Shown here piece after piece: positions 1-8,687 of a stretch of DNA of 58,736 nucleotides. The DNA lies in NCBI GenBank assembly GCA_944392985.1, contig CALXYL010000014.1, forward strand, positions 1 to 58,736, in the 5' to 3' direction. The notes beneath the pieces were generated by a model. The model was given only the letters and a program-made list of their open reading frames with translations. It did not search any database and was not told the DNA's origin. Numbering within the stretch: position 1 is the stretch's first letter; every line of letters starts with the position of its first letter. This DNA comes from an uncultured Spirochaetaceae bacterium (GTDB lineage Bacteria > Spirochaetota > Spirochaetia > Sphaerochaetales > Sphaerochaetaceae). Both the position numbers and the translations under genes were made by a program.

Positions 1-44
1 TCAAACTGAAGAAGAGAATCGATGACTGCTAATCGCCTAGGACA

Positions 45-479
45 CTAGTTTTGCACCGAAACTTTGAAAGTCAGGTAATCATCAAGATAATGAATTCTTG
101 AATAATACGAAAGAATATCAGAAACACAAGGAATTTTGTGTCCATCAACAATGTAAGTGTGAGTTGAATCAATATATTCTACAGTATGTCCATTAATGGT
201 TATCTTTGAATTCTTGCCACTAAGGTGATTGGAATTTGTGGGAGAGTATGAAGGCTGGTAAATATGATTTGCATTTGTCCGAGTGCTTGTGTTTTGTGAT
301 ATTCTTTCTTGCTGAGTCCTTATAGATTCTTTTGAATTTACCTGCTCTGATTGAAATTGTGATTCTGAGGTATCGTTATTCCTGTATTTTGATTTGTCAT
401 CTTTGTTTGTATCATTGTTCTTAGAGCTGATAGTGACCAGCATAATGACTATGGCAATAAATAATATGATAAAACCCAT
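45..479 (-). CDS. small membrane-anchored protein, possible nuclease-domain fragment
   Basis: Not assigned to a family with certainty. The protein is 144 residues: an N-terminal hydrophobic helix (about residues 2-18), a long Ser/Thr/Asn/Gln-rich low-complexity linker (about 20-90), and a short C-terminal module. That module reads INGHTVEYIDSTHTYIVDGH and then KIPCVSDIL. The pattern YxVDGxxxPSVTxIL is typical of the start of phage-type PD-(D/E)XK exonucleases, but here the protein stops soon after it, so no catalytic core is present. The gene is AT-rich and divergent from the helicase. It may be a truncated remnant or a stand-alone membrane protein using that small fold. The stop codon lies inside the window, so it is not cut by the edge. 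Confidence 0.55.
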   Translation of the reverse strand: MGFIILFIAIVIMLVTISSKNNDTNKDDKSKYRNNDTSESQFQSEQVNSKESIRTQQERISQNTSTRTNANHIYQPSYSPTNSNHLSGKNSKITINGHTVEYIDSTHTYIVDGHKIPCVSDILSYYSRIHYLDDYLTFKVSVQN

Positions 480-547
480 ATATTGATCCCCAATTTATGC
501 TTATGCTTTGGGAATAATAGTTATTTTGTTTATGCTTGAGAAGTATT

Positions 548-574
548 ATGAAAAGCATAACAGTTGATTATTGA
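548..574 (+). CDS. possible 8-codon leader ORF overlapping the helicase start
   Basis: An ATG at 548 opens an eight-codon frame, MKSITVDY, whose TGA stop (572-574) overlaps the alternative TTG start of the helicase at 571. It lies 9 bases ahead of the GTG start at 583. The Shine-Dalgarno sequence is weak. It could couple translation to the helicase or be chance. Confidence 0.2.
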   Translation: MKSITVDY

Positions 575-582
575 GGTATTCG

Positions 583-3297
583 GTGGATAGATCGGAATGT
601 TTGATATTCCTTAAGGGTCAGGAAAAGACCGAACAGATTCTGTCTTTGGCTGAAGATCACAAGACTGGATTGTATCATGTCCGATTCAAAGGATCGGATG
701 AGAAGGAATATAGTTACAGAGCTGAGGATGTAAAGATTTATAAACCCGATGTCCTAAGCCCCGATTTCTACACGGTCTATCTCGATGGAAAAGAGTTCAA
801 TGGTCTTAATGCAATATACAGATATGCAGAGGCCGGATACTTCTATCTTGAACGTGGTGGAAAATCTTATCTGATTAATGATAGTAAGCTGAAGATTTCT
901 CATTCAGCTCTTGAAAACAAGAATGCTTCTGCTGTTCTTTCATACCTGAAAGAAGTATCTTTTGTAAGCTCAATAAGAGATGAGGAAGGTAATAGAATAC
1001 TTTCTAAGCGATACAATAAGATAAACTTTATAGATGATGGGTCAGTGCTTGCTGATTATCTTTCCGGAAATAGTGGTGTTCAAATACATTCTGCTCCGGC
1101 TCTTGTCATATATCCATTTGGCATAAATAAAAGCCAGAAGAAAGCTGTTATCAATGCTTTATCGAATAAAATGAGCGTGATTCAAGGTCCTCCCGGAACT
1201 GGGAAGACACAGACAATTCTCACTATCATTGCCAACCTCATATTGCAGAAGAAAACTGTGGAGGTCGTTTCAAATAACAATTCAGCTGTTGATAATGTGA
1301 AAGAGAAACTTGAAGGATATGGTCTTTCATTTCTATTGGCAACTCTTGGCAGTGCTGAGAACAAGAAAAGGTTCATTTCCTCCCAGACTGGTGATTATCC
1401 TGATATTTCTGATTGGGAAATCGATGAGGATGGTATAAAGGATCTTTGTTCAAGGATACAGGAAACAAGCAATGCATTGGATGAATACTATGCCATTCAG
1501 GAGGAGATGCAGAGAAAACGATTGGAGCTTTCGGAACTTGATATCGAGATGCTCCATTTTTCGGCTATCTGTTCTTTTTCATCTGATGGGAAGAGAAATG
1601 AATTGCCATCAGAGCGTCTTATGGAATTGCTGCAGGAATATAGTTTCTACTTTCAGAGACATGATGTTTTCTCGTTCTTCAGGAGGGTCGTTGCAGCTTT
1701 TGCTCAGAAAAGCATGGGGTGGAAAGAATCAGGAGAACCCGGAATGGATATTATCCAGCATCTCCAATGGCGGTATTACTGCAAGAGAAAGAATGAGCTT
1801 CAGCAGCAAATTGAGTCTCTGGATAGGCAGATTGCAGATTTTGATATGCATGGCAAGGAAAACCAGCTGTCGGATTATTCCATTAAACTCCTTAAAGGGA
1901 TTCTGTATGGAAGGTTGAAAGGAAAAACAGCTAGACCAATACTTGCAGAAGAGGATTTATGGAGAAATCCAGATTCTATTATCGCAGAGTATCCAATAGT
2001 CACAAGTACTGCATTCTCTTCATCTTCATCGTTAGAAAACATAATGTATGACTATGTGATTATAGATGAAGCATCTCAATGTGATATAGCAGCAGGAGCG
2101 CTTTCTCTTTTTTCTGCAAGGAATGCTGTAATAGTCGGAGATATTAAGCAGCTGCAGAATGTAGTGACTGAAGATGACAGAAAATATGCGGAATCTGTTT
2201 TCAGGAAATATTCTATACCTGAAGCCTATAGATATTCTTCATTCTCTTTTCTTGCCTCTGTTTTGAAACTCTTTCCTGCTGTACCAACCGTCCTGCTTTC
2301 TGAGCATTATAGATGCCTGCCGCGGATAATAGGTTTCTGCAATGAGAAGTTCTATGAGAACAACCTTATCATAATGACGAATGATAAGAGTAAGGATGAA
2401 CTTGGACTGTTCCTTACAGCTCCAGGGTACCACAGCAGAGAACATGCGAATCTACGGCAGGCTGAAGTCATTGCAAAGGAGATTCTTCCAACTCTTGAAA
2501 AGGAGGATGGAAGCGTTGGAATCATTACGCCTTACCAGAATAATGCAAGACTGATAAGAGAGATAATAAAACGGGATGATATAAAGGTTGACACGATCCA
2601 TAGTTTTCAGGGACGGGAGATGGATACAATAATCTTCTCAACTTCTGATGATGTGGTTACTGATTTCTCTGATTCTCCAATGCTTATCAACGTGGCGGTA
2701 TCACGAGCGAAAAAACGATTCATACTGGTAGCTTCATCAGATCCTCAGCCAGCTAGGAGCAATGTGCATGATCTTATCTCATATATCTCTTACAACAGTT
2801 TCAAACCAATCAGATCTGGTATCGTTTCAATCTTTGATATGCTGTATGAACAATCAACATCTGCAAGGATTGCGTTTCTATCAAAGCATAGAAAGGTATC
2901 GGATTATGATTCGGAGAACCTGATGTTCTCCGCACTTGAGGACATTATCAATTCAAAATCATTTCAGAGATACGGTTTCAGAATAGCCTGCCATTATCCA
3001 ATAAGGTATCTCTTCCGTGATACCGAACTTCTTGGAGAAGAGGAGAGAATTTATCTATCAAGGTCTGGAACTCATGTTGATTTCCTGATTTACAGGGCAA
3101 TAGGCAGGATTCCCGTTGTTGCTATTGAAGTCGATGGTTTTCATTATCATAAGAAGGGTAGCAGGCAGCATGAGAGGGATATCATGAAGGATTCGATCTT
3201 CTCAGGATATGGCTTGCCGCTTTTGAGATTCGCCACAAATGGAAGTGGAGAAATCGAAGAGATCAGCGGTTTCCTGAGGGAATATATCTCTCGGTGA
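583..3297 (+). CDS. SF1 (Dna2/UPF1-like) helicase with C-terminal PD-(D/E)XK-type nuclease domain
   Basis: About 904 residues. An uncharacterised N-terminal region (about 1-190) precedes an AAA_11/AAA_12-type superfamily 1 helicase core: Walker A GPPGTGKTQT near residue 205, Walker B VIIDEASQCD near 495, and later motifs VDTIHSFQGREMDTI and NVAVSRAKKRF. A coiled insertion (about 280-440) lies between motif I and motif II. The last 130 residues resemble DUF2726/REase-type nucleases: HVDFLI, then AIEVDGFHYH and a Q-ERD-KD pattern. The fusion suggests nucleic-acid unwinding coupled to cleavage, as in several phage-defence proteins; that role is inference. GTG at 583 is chosen because GAGG sits 6 nt upstream; TTG 571 in the same frame lacks a ribosome site. 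Base composition is clearly more AT-rich than the rest of the window, a sign of transfer. Confidence 0.8.
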   Translation: MDRSECLIFLKGQEKTEQILSLAEDHKTGLYHVRFKGSDEKEYSYRAEDVKIYKPDVLSPDFYTVYLDGKEFNGLNAIYRYAEAGYFYLERGGKSYLINDSKLKISHSALENKNASAVLSYLKEVSFVSSIRDEEGNRILSKRYNKINFIDDGSVLADYLSGNSGVQIHSAPALVIYPFGINKSQKKAVINALSNKMSVIQGPPGTGKTQTILTIIANLILQKKTVEVVSNNNSAVDNVKEKLEGYGLSFLLATLGSAENKKRFISSQTGDYPDISDWEIDEDGIKDLCSRIQETSNALDEYYAIQEEMQRKRLELSELDIEMLHFSAICSFSSDGKRNELPSERLMELLQEYSFYFQRHDVFSFFRRVVAAFAQKSMGWKESGEPGMDIIQHLQWRYYCKRKNELQQQIESLDRQIADFDMHGKENQLSDYSIKLLKGILYGRLKGKTARPILAEEDLWRNPDSIIAEYPIVTSTAFSSSSSLENIMYDYVIIDEASQCDIAAGALSLFSARNAVIVGDIKQLQNVVTEDDRKYAESVFRKYSIPEAYRYSSFSFLASVLKLFPAVPTVLLSEHYRCLPRIIGFCNEKFYENNLIIMTNDKSKDELGLFLTAPGYHSREHANLRQAEVIAKEILPTLEKEDGSVGIITPYQNNARLIREIIKRDDIKVDTIHSFQGREMDTIIFSTSDDVVTDFSDSPMLINVAVSRAKKRFILVASSDPQPARSNVHDLISYISYNSFKPIRSGIVSIFDMLYEQSTSARIAFLSKHRKVSDYDSENLMFSALEDIINSKSFQRYGFRIACHYPIRYLFRDTELLGEEERIYLSRSGTHVDFLIYRAIGRIPVVAIEVDGFHYHKKGSRQHERDIMKDSIFSGYGLPLLRFATNGSGEIEEISGFLREYISR

Positions 3298-3386
3298 AAA
3301 TCATCCGCAGCTTCCTCATCCCATTCCATACAGTATTCGTCATATCATCAAGCTCGATCTGTCTGTTGTCAGGAGGCTGGGAGAAG

Positions 3387-3896
3387 ATGAAGATTCATGA
3401 AGTATCGGACAGGATGCCGGGACTGGTGGAAACACTGCTTTCCGTCTGGGAGTCATCGGTGAGGGCTACCCATCACTTCCTCTCTGATCCAGAGATCATG
3501 GTGATCAGGGAATATGTGCCAGTGGCGATTGCCGGCAGTGAACATCTTGTGATAACAGAGGACGATGATGGCAATGCTGTCGCTTTCATGGGTATACAGG
3601 ATCGCTCTCTTGAGATGCTTTTCGTGCGTGCTGATGAACGAGGGAAAGGCATTGGCAGGCAGCTTATGGAGAAAGCGATCAATGAGTATTCAGTGGACAG
3701 CCTTGCCGTGAATGAGCAGAACCCACAGGCTAGGGGATTCTATGAGCATATGGGGTTCAGGGTTATCATGCGCACTGATCTGGATGAGCAGGGAAATCCC
3801 TATCCGATACTGTACATGAAGCTGCAGACGGACACGGCATCCACTGATCTGTGCAAAACAGGCTTCCTTAGGAATTCACTTACGCAGTTCTTATGA
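3387..3896 (+). CDS. GNAT-family N-acetyltransferase (YjaB-like)
   Basis: About 169 residues. The core resembles Escherichia coli YjaB: SVRATHHFLSD near the N-terminus, the acetyl-CoA loop FVRADERGKGIGRQLMEKA, and the C-terminal NEQNPQARGFYEHMGF followed by GNPYPILYMKL. The pyrophosphate-binding R/Q-x-x-G-x-G/A signature is RGKGIG. It probably acetylates a small amine or protein amine in the cytoplasm; the substrate is not known. The ATG at 3387 is preceded by AGGAGG about 10 nt away and matches the family start. A longer frame open upstream has no family similarity. About 20 extra residues follow the usual family end. Confidence 0.85.
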   Translation: MKIHEVSDRMPGLVETLLSVWESSVRATHHFLSDPEIMVIREYVPVAIAGSEHLVITEDDDGNAVAFMGIQDRSLEMLFVRADERGKGIGRQLMEKAINEYSVDSLAVNEQNPQARGFYEHMGFRVIMRTDLDEQGNPYPILYMKLQTDTASTDLCKTGFLRNSLTQFL

Positions 3897-3920
3897 TAGA
3901 ATCATGCAAAAGGTGGTTCT

Positions 3921-5054
3921 ATGAAAAAGATCGCGGCTTTGATGCTTTTGGCGGCATTGGCATTGGCAGGAGCCAGTGCAGCATATGAATTCGGTTCATC
4001 AGGTGTCACTTTCACATGGGCTCCGATGGATCCTCTCTATCAGGAGGGAAGAGCGTACCCATTCGCAGACAATGTCGCATTCCGCTATATGATAGCCCCG
4101 GAGAACACCGAATACCTTCCTACGGACATCCTTGTCTCAGACAATACCCTGAATGACGGCAAAGGTGGATACAAGCGCCTGTCGTTCAGGGATCCTGATA
4201 CAGGGAACAACACCTACTGGAATCTGAAGGCTGCAGTGAATGCAGGGCTCTTCCGCTTCGCATGGGAGGATCGGCTCGCTCTCGAGATGTACCTCCATGG
4301 AGGTCTGAACACAGTGTTCGGGGCCTATGGAGGTGTTGATGTCCTTGGATTCGATGGGTTCTATGGCGCCGGTGTTTCCTTTGATGTCTATGATATCGTG
4401 ACATTCCGATTCGGTTTCCATCACTTCTCAGGGCACTGGGGAGACGAGGCTCTGAATGATTTCTACAGCAGGAACAGCAATAGCGACTACAGCGCGCTTA
4501 CCGAATACACACGTAACAACTCATGGCTTTTCGGCATCTCGATCAAGCCTGTAAGGTATTTCCGCGTATATGCGGAGCTTGATCTGCCACAGCATGTGGG
4601 ATGGATCCGTCCGGCAGCACATGTTCCTGCGGATACGATCAAGAACACATCTGAGGAAAGCCCGGATGCGAACAAGCCGCTGTCAGGATACATCTATGAG
4701 CAGGAAGGGCTTTCGGGAAGGAACAACAATGACTATCCATCATCCTACAAGGCGATGAGGATCGGCCTTGGTGCTGAGCTGGAGATTCCTGTCCCGACTG
4801 TAGGGCTTGCATACCTTGCCTTCGATATGCAGCTGCATCAGGATGGCAAGATCAATCTGGATACGCTTGAATACGAGAAGGACCGGCCATGGGATATGGA
4901 GTATACAGTCGCTCTGGGCCTCAGCTTGCAGGAGCGGCCTGACATGCCTGAAGTGGCACTGGAGATAGCCTATCATGATGGGCGCTTCCCCCTGTTGAAT
5001 TACTTCTTCCAGCACACCCGTTACTTCTCCGCGGGAATCATCCTGACAATCTGA
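3921..5054 (+). CDS. DUF1207-like outer-membrane beta-barrel protein (first of tandem pair)
   Basis: 377 residues with a signal peptide (MKKIAALMLLAALALAGASA) and alternating aromatic/polar strands consistent with an outer-membrane barrel. Motifs RFGFHHFSGHWGDE, YRV-type strand RYFRVYAELDLP, FDMQLHQDGK and the C-terminal AYHDGRFPLLNYFF match the DUF1207 pattern (H-x-S-x-H-x-GDE in the middle, a late G-R strand). The function of this family is unknown. The chain ends in a hydrophobic strand, FSAGIILTI. The next gene is a paralogue 13 nt downstream, so the two are probably co-transcribed. AGGTGG lies before the ATG. Confidence 0.8.
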   Translation: MKKIAALMLLAALALAGASAAYEFGSSGVTFTWAPMDPLYQEGRAYPFADNVAFRYMIAPENTEYLPTDILVSDNTLNDGKGGYKRLSFRDPDTGNNTYWNLKAAVNAGLFRFAWEDRLALEMYLHGGLNTVFGAYGGVDVLGFDGFYGAGVSFDVYDIVTFRFGFHHFSGHWGDEALNDFYSRNSNSDYSALTEYTRNNSWLFGISIKPVRYFRVYAELDLPQHVGWIRPAAHVPADTIKNTSEESPDANKPLSGYIYEQEGLSGRNNNDYPSSYKAMRIGLGAELEIPVPTVGLAYLAFDMQLHQDGKINLDTLEYEKDRPWDMEYTVALGLSLQERPDMPEVALEIAYHDGRFPLLNYFFQHTRYFSAGIILTI

Positions 5055-5067
5055 TCGGAGGTGGGTC

Positions 5068-6150
5068 ATGAAGAAGCTCATGATAACTGTTTCCTGTCTG
5101 TTGCTTGCCATTGGAAGCGTTTTCGCATCGTTCACATTCTCCTTCGGGCCCCATGAGCCGTATTTCAATCCATACACACTTGATCCATATGGATTCAATG
5201 GATCACGTCTCAAGGCTTTCTACATGACCGGAAGCAATCATCTCGGGAACAATATGATGATCGAGGACTTCAATAAGCCTGTAGATGACCCGGATCATTA
5301 CAGGATCGTGGAATACCGCGATTTCAATGACAAGTTCCGCCTGATGCTGAATCTCCGTACAGGATTCGGTGCATCGGTTCTCCGAATGGGATGGCCGGAA
5401 TACTTCATGGTTGACTTCGCTGTACACGGGTCGCTCAATACCGTTTTCGCCACGACAGGCGGCGCGGATAATCTCGGATTCGATGGGTCGTTCTTCGTAG
5501 GCGGGGAGATGCGGATCATGGATATGTTCACGCTCCATGCTGGGATCAGGCATTTCTCCGGCCATGTCGGGGATGAGATTTCAAATGATATCATGAAGGA
5601 TATAGGGCATCTGAACTGGGAACCTGTCAGCTATACCCGCGACAATATGCTCGAGATAGGGCTTGGCTATGATGGCTGCAGGTATTTCGATATCTGGGCT
5701 TCATTCATCATGCCGCTTCCCGGCATGTGGTGGTCACCATACTTCAGCCAGCCTGACTGGATCCATACCACCGGTGGAAATCCTCAGTACACGCCTGACC
5801 GCAATCCTGCGCAGTGGGCTGTGCGCGGTGCTTATGGGGATGGCTATGGAGGCTATATCATCCAGCTTGATGCCAATGTCCGCTATCCATTTCTCGAGAG
5901 ATATGAGGTTTACGCCACTGGGGAGCTGAAGCTGCATCAGGATGGCATGACGAACCACACCCTTTCCCCGGATGATGATACAGCGAGATGGGAGCCTGAG
6001 TTCTCCGCGGCTATCGGATTCTCCTTCGTGAATGCAGTTGAGAACCTGGATCTCACGATTGAGCTCGGATACCACAATGGACGCTTCCCATTGCTGAACT
6101 TCTTCTGGAAGAGGATAGAGAGCTTCTCCCTGTCATTCATCATCAGATAG
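5068..6150 (+). CDS. DUF1207-like outer-membrane beta-barrel protein (second of tandem pair)
   Basis: 360 residues with signal peptide MKKLMITVSCLLLAIGSVFA. It shares with the preceding gene the motifs GLNTVFA/GSLNTVFA, GFDG, IRHFSGHVGDE, the Tyr-Thr-Arg strand, LKLHQDG and YHNGRFPLLNFFWKR. It is therefore a duplicated paralogue that has diverged mainly in loops. Placement in the outer membrane is inferred from the signal peptide and amphipathic strands. GGAGG lies 8 nt ahead of the ATG. The 3' end overlaps the convergent methyltransferase gene by 18 bp, so the two operons meet here without an obvious terminator. Confidence 0.8.
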   Translation: MKKLMITVSCLLLAIGSVFASFTFSFGPHEPYFNPYTLDPYGFNGSRLKAFYMTGSNHLGNNMMIEDFNKPVDDPDHYRIVEYRDFNDKFRLMLNLRTGFGASVLRMGWPEYFMVDFAVHGSLNTVFATTGGADNLGFDGSFFVGGEMRIMDMFTLHAGIRHFSGHVGDEISNDIMKDIGHLNWEPVSYTRDNMLEIGLGYDGCRYFDIWASFIMPLPGMWWSPYFSQPDWIHTTGGNPQYTPDRNPAQWAVRGAYGDGYGGYIIQLDANVRYPFLERYEVYATGELKLHQDGMTNHTLSPDDDTARWEPEFSAAIGFSFVNAVENLDLTIELGYHNGRFPLLNFFWKRIESFSLSFIIR

Positions 6151-7065
6151 CTGTTCCATTGGAATATCTTCCTTGATCCTCTTCTCTGCGGTTCTGACAT
6201 TGGCATCGTCGATGTCGATTCCTATGAATCTGCGTCCCAGCCGTTCTGCCGCAAGGCATGTCGTCCCTGACCCCATGAAAGGATCAAGGACTGTCTGTCC
6301 CGGCAATGTCACGAGATCGATGAGCATCTCCATAAGCTGAAGCGGCTTCTGCGCTATGTGAAGGCCGTGGTCGCTGGAATCGGTGTGGACCTTGAGCATG
6401 TTTGAGAATACCGCGGCAGACGAATGCTGTCTGTTGTATTCGCCAAGAGCTTTCTCGTTCCAGGCGCCAACCCCGAATTCGCGGACATTGTCAGCGATTG
6501 TGCCACCAGTGCGGTAAGGCTTCTGAAACCATAGGATCGGTTCAAAGAGCGGTCTGGGATTTGCCACTCTCCAGCCACTCCAGGCTGCTGCATTCCTGTC
6601 ATCACCCCTTCTTTCATAGATGGCTGACAATCTCTGCGCCCTGTTGGGAGCGGCTTCCTTCTCCCATGCAAGCATCTCCTTGAAGGTGAATCCGCTGTCC
6701 TCCATCGCCGCGATGCAGCGGTGTGCGAATCGTCTCCCTGCGAAGATCAGGCAGCTGCTTCCCGGCTTGAGCACCCGTAGCCATTCCGGCGCCCACGAAG
6801 CGCACCATTCCTGATATTCCAGTGGGATCCTCTTGTCGGCTTCGCTCCAACCATTCAAAGGCTTGCCCCTTCTTCTGAAAAGAGCGCCATTCTGGCATTG
6901 TGCGGCGGAGCTTCCACCATAGGCGGAGTTTGTATTCCTATGAAGCACATCCCAGTCATCGCATCCGATGCCATATGGGATATCCGAAATGATCGCATGT
7001 ATCGAGGAGCTCTCGATTTCCTTGATGATGGAGATCGAATCGCCGGTAATCAGTTTCCCGTTCAT
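6133..7065 (-). CDS. DNA N6-adenine methyltransferase of a HindIII-type R-M system
   Basis: 310 residues, close to the usual size for a type II beta-class amino-methyltransferase. Motif IV is near the N-terminus as SDIPYGIGCDDW (DIPY instead of the common DPPY). The S-adenosylmethionine motif I is C-terminal: VLDPFMGSGTTCLAAERLG followed by RFIGIDID. This order defines the beta arrangement. Its ATG overlaps the stop of the restriction gene (ATGA, 7062-7065), so the pair is translated together with the endonuclease first. From the partner enzyme the target is inferred to be AAGCTT, protecting the host from its own endonuclease. No controller protein is seen. Confidence 0.88.
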   Translation of the reverse strand: MNGKLITGDSISIIKEIESSSIHAIISDIPYGIGCDDWDVLHRNTNSAYGGSSAAQCQNGALFRRRGKPLNGWSEADKRIPLEYQEWCASWAPEWLRVLKPGSSCLIFAGRRFAHRCIAAMEDSGFTFKEMLAWEKEAAPNRAQRLSAIYERRGDDRNAAAWSGWRVANPRPLFEPILWFQKPYRTGGTIADNVREFGVGAWNEKALGEYNRQHSSAAVFSNMLKVHTDSSDHGLHIAQKPLQLMEMLIDLVTLPGQTVLDPFMGSGTTCLAAERLGRRFIGIDIDDANVRTAEKRIKEDIPMEQLSDDE

Positions 7066-7925
7066 TCGGAGATTCCCTCCATGTATTTCCTGATCTGCGC
7101 TATCCTTTCGGAGATCCTTCTCTGCTTCAGCAGTTCCTCGATAGCCTCTTCCCTTGAAAGCTGCTTGATCCTATCGATTTCAGATTTCCAGAATGAGATC
7201 GCCTCATCGCCTTTTTCCTTTATCCTGTCTCTGGAACCCTTCAGAAAATCCTGAAATCCATCGCTATCCAAGCCGCATGAGGTCAGAAGGAAGTCTGTGA
7301 ATGGCCCGATAAGGCATTTCTTCCTTTCGCTGAACAGTATTTTTTCCCCATATGAACGGCTGAAATCCCATATGCATGATAAGGGGAAAGCAACTGTTTC
7401 CCTGATTCCATTCTTGATAAGGAATGAAAGATGTTCCCAGCTCAGGAGGCAGACATTCCTGTCCAGTGCCTGAGAATAGATCTGGCTGGATAATCGAGGA
7501 TATTGGAAATATGGGGAGCAGAGCACGGCAAACTTGGCATCCTGCCGCCAGTCGGAAAGTGCATTTACCTTGAAATCCTTCTGGTTCTTCGCTGTACGGC
7601 TCAGCCTGAATGCCTTTGCATCCGCAACCAGTGAATAATCATGATAAATGGACGCACATAGCACATCAGCTGAATCAGCTCGTTCCCTAAGAACGGTGGC
7701 TTTCAGGCCAAGTTCCCTGAAAGCCCTTGCAAGCACGGCATCAGTTGCTTTTGAGTAGAGCTTTTCCTCGGTGGAATCATGCTGTATTTCCTCCGGGATG
7801 ATCGATGCCTCATCCAATAGGGCAGGGAAGTCATCATATGAATCGATGAACTCCTCGATCCTGAGCGATGCAGAATCGAAATCCATCCCAGCTAGTTCCT
7901 GAATCCTTCCTACAAGTGTTCCCAT
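7062..7925 (-). CDS. HindIII-like type II restriction endonuclease
   Basis: 287 residues from ATG 7925 (294 from the in-frame GTG at 7946). It resembles HindIII over nearly its whole length: HDSTEEKLYSKATDAVLARAF, LVADAKAFRLSRTAKNQKDF, YFQYP, LLSWEHLSFL and the C-terminal TREEAIEALLK-like segment SREEAIEELLKQ. The HindIII catalytic residues Asp108, Lys110 and Asp123 correspond here to Asp and Lys of VADAK and the Asp of QKDFK, all present, so the enzyme should be active and should cut AAGCTT. The ATG start aligns with the HindIII start; both starts have weak ribosome sites. The gene is more AT-rich than its neighbours, suggesting acquisition. Confidence 0.9.
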   Translation of the reverse strand: MGTLVGRIQELAGMDFDSASLRIEEFIDSYDDFPALLDEASIIPEEIQHDSTEEKLYSKATDAVLARAFRELGLKATVLRERADSADVLCASIYHDYSLVADAKAFRLSRTAKNQKDFKVNALSDWRQDAKFAVLCSPYFQYPRLSSQIYSQALDRNVCLLSWEHLSFLIKNGIRETVAFPLSCIWDFSRSYGEKILFSERKKCLIGPFTDFLLTSCGLDSDGFQDFLKGSRDRIKEKGDEAISFWKSEIDRIKQLSREEAIEELLKQRRISERIAQIRKYMEGISE

Positions 7926-7979
7926 GTGCAGCCTGCTATCAATCACTCTAGCATGTTGCGCCTGTTTTGCGCCACATCA

Positions 7980-8687
7980 TCAGTGGGTGAGAATGGCTGT
8001 GGCCGGAAGGATGAGGCAGCATAGCACAGTGAATGCCACATCACGTTTGTGGATCTGGATAGGCATGGCATCAGTCCTTTCCGCCTTGGCGGAGAAGCCC
8101 TTTGACTCCATTGCTATCGAGAGCTCCTCTGACCATCTGACTGATTTCACAAGAAGCGGGGCAAGGAGCGATGGGGATATCGGGAATACCTTTATGCCAC
8201 GGGCCCGGAATGCCGCCTTCGTCCTCCTGTACTCCAGGGCCATATGCGGGAAGATCCCCCATGCTGCCAGAAGGCCATATGCGAATACCTGTGGAAGATG
8301 AAGTTGCTTCTGGAAGGATCGGACCATGATTATCCTGTCAGTCGTCAGAGCGAAAAGATAGCCAATGCCTGCATATGCCAGTACGCGGCTGAGCTGGGTG
8401 ATGCCGTTCATGATATGGCTGTTCCCGGCAATGAGGAATGCATCAGGGCGTACAGGCATCGCGCTTTCAGCTGTGAATCTATAGCCTGTGAAGAACATGC
8501 CGATCGCTGCAAGGAAAACAGGGACAAGGAGCAGGAGGAGCGTCTTTGGCTTCACTCCGGATGCAAGTATCAGCAGCATGCTTATGGCGAAGGCTGAGAG
8601 ATTCCAGAATGGATCCCTTATCGAAGCAAGGATCATCGTCACAGCAAGGAGCGATAGGAACTTACAGGCTGGATTCAGGGATCTCAT
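7980..8687 (-). CDS. ykoC: ECF transporter T component (YkoC/CbiQ-like)
   Basis: 235 residues with about five hydrophobic segments. The cytoplasmic loop RRTKAAFRARG and the C-terminal coupling-helix motif SEELSIAMESKGF are the paired Ala-Arg-Gly-type motifs of energy-coupling-factor transmembrane (T) subunits, which transmit ATPase movements to the substrate-binding S subunit. It is the last gene of a four-gene operon below a TPP riboswitch and overlaps the ATPase gene by 26 bp. By analogy with Bacillus ykoFEDC it is predicted to serve uptake of the thiamine pyrimidine HMP or thiamine. It sits in the inner membrane. Confidence 0.85.
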   Translation of the reverse strand: MRSLNPACKFLSLLAVTMILASIRDPFWNLSAFAISMLLILASGVKPKTLLLLLVPVFLAAIGMFFTGYRFTAESAMPVRPDAFLIAGNSHIMNGITQLSRVLAYAGIGYLFALTTDRIIMVRSFQKQLHLPQVFAYGLLAAWGIFPHMALEYRRTKAAFRARGIKVFPISPSLLAPLLVKSVRWSEELSIAMESKGFSAKAERTDAMPIQIHKRDVAFTVLCCLILPATAILTH

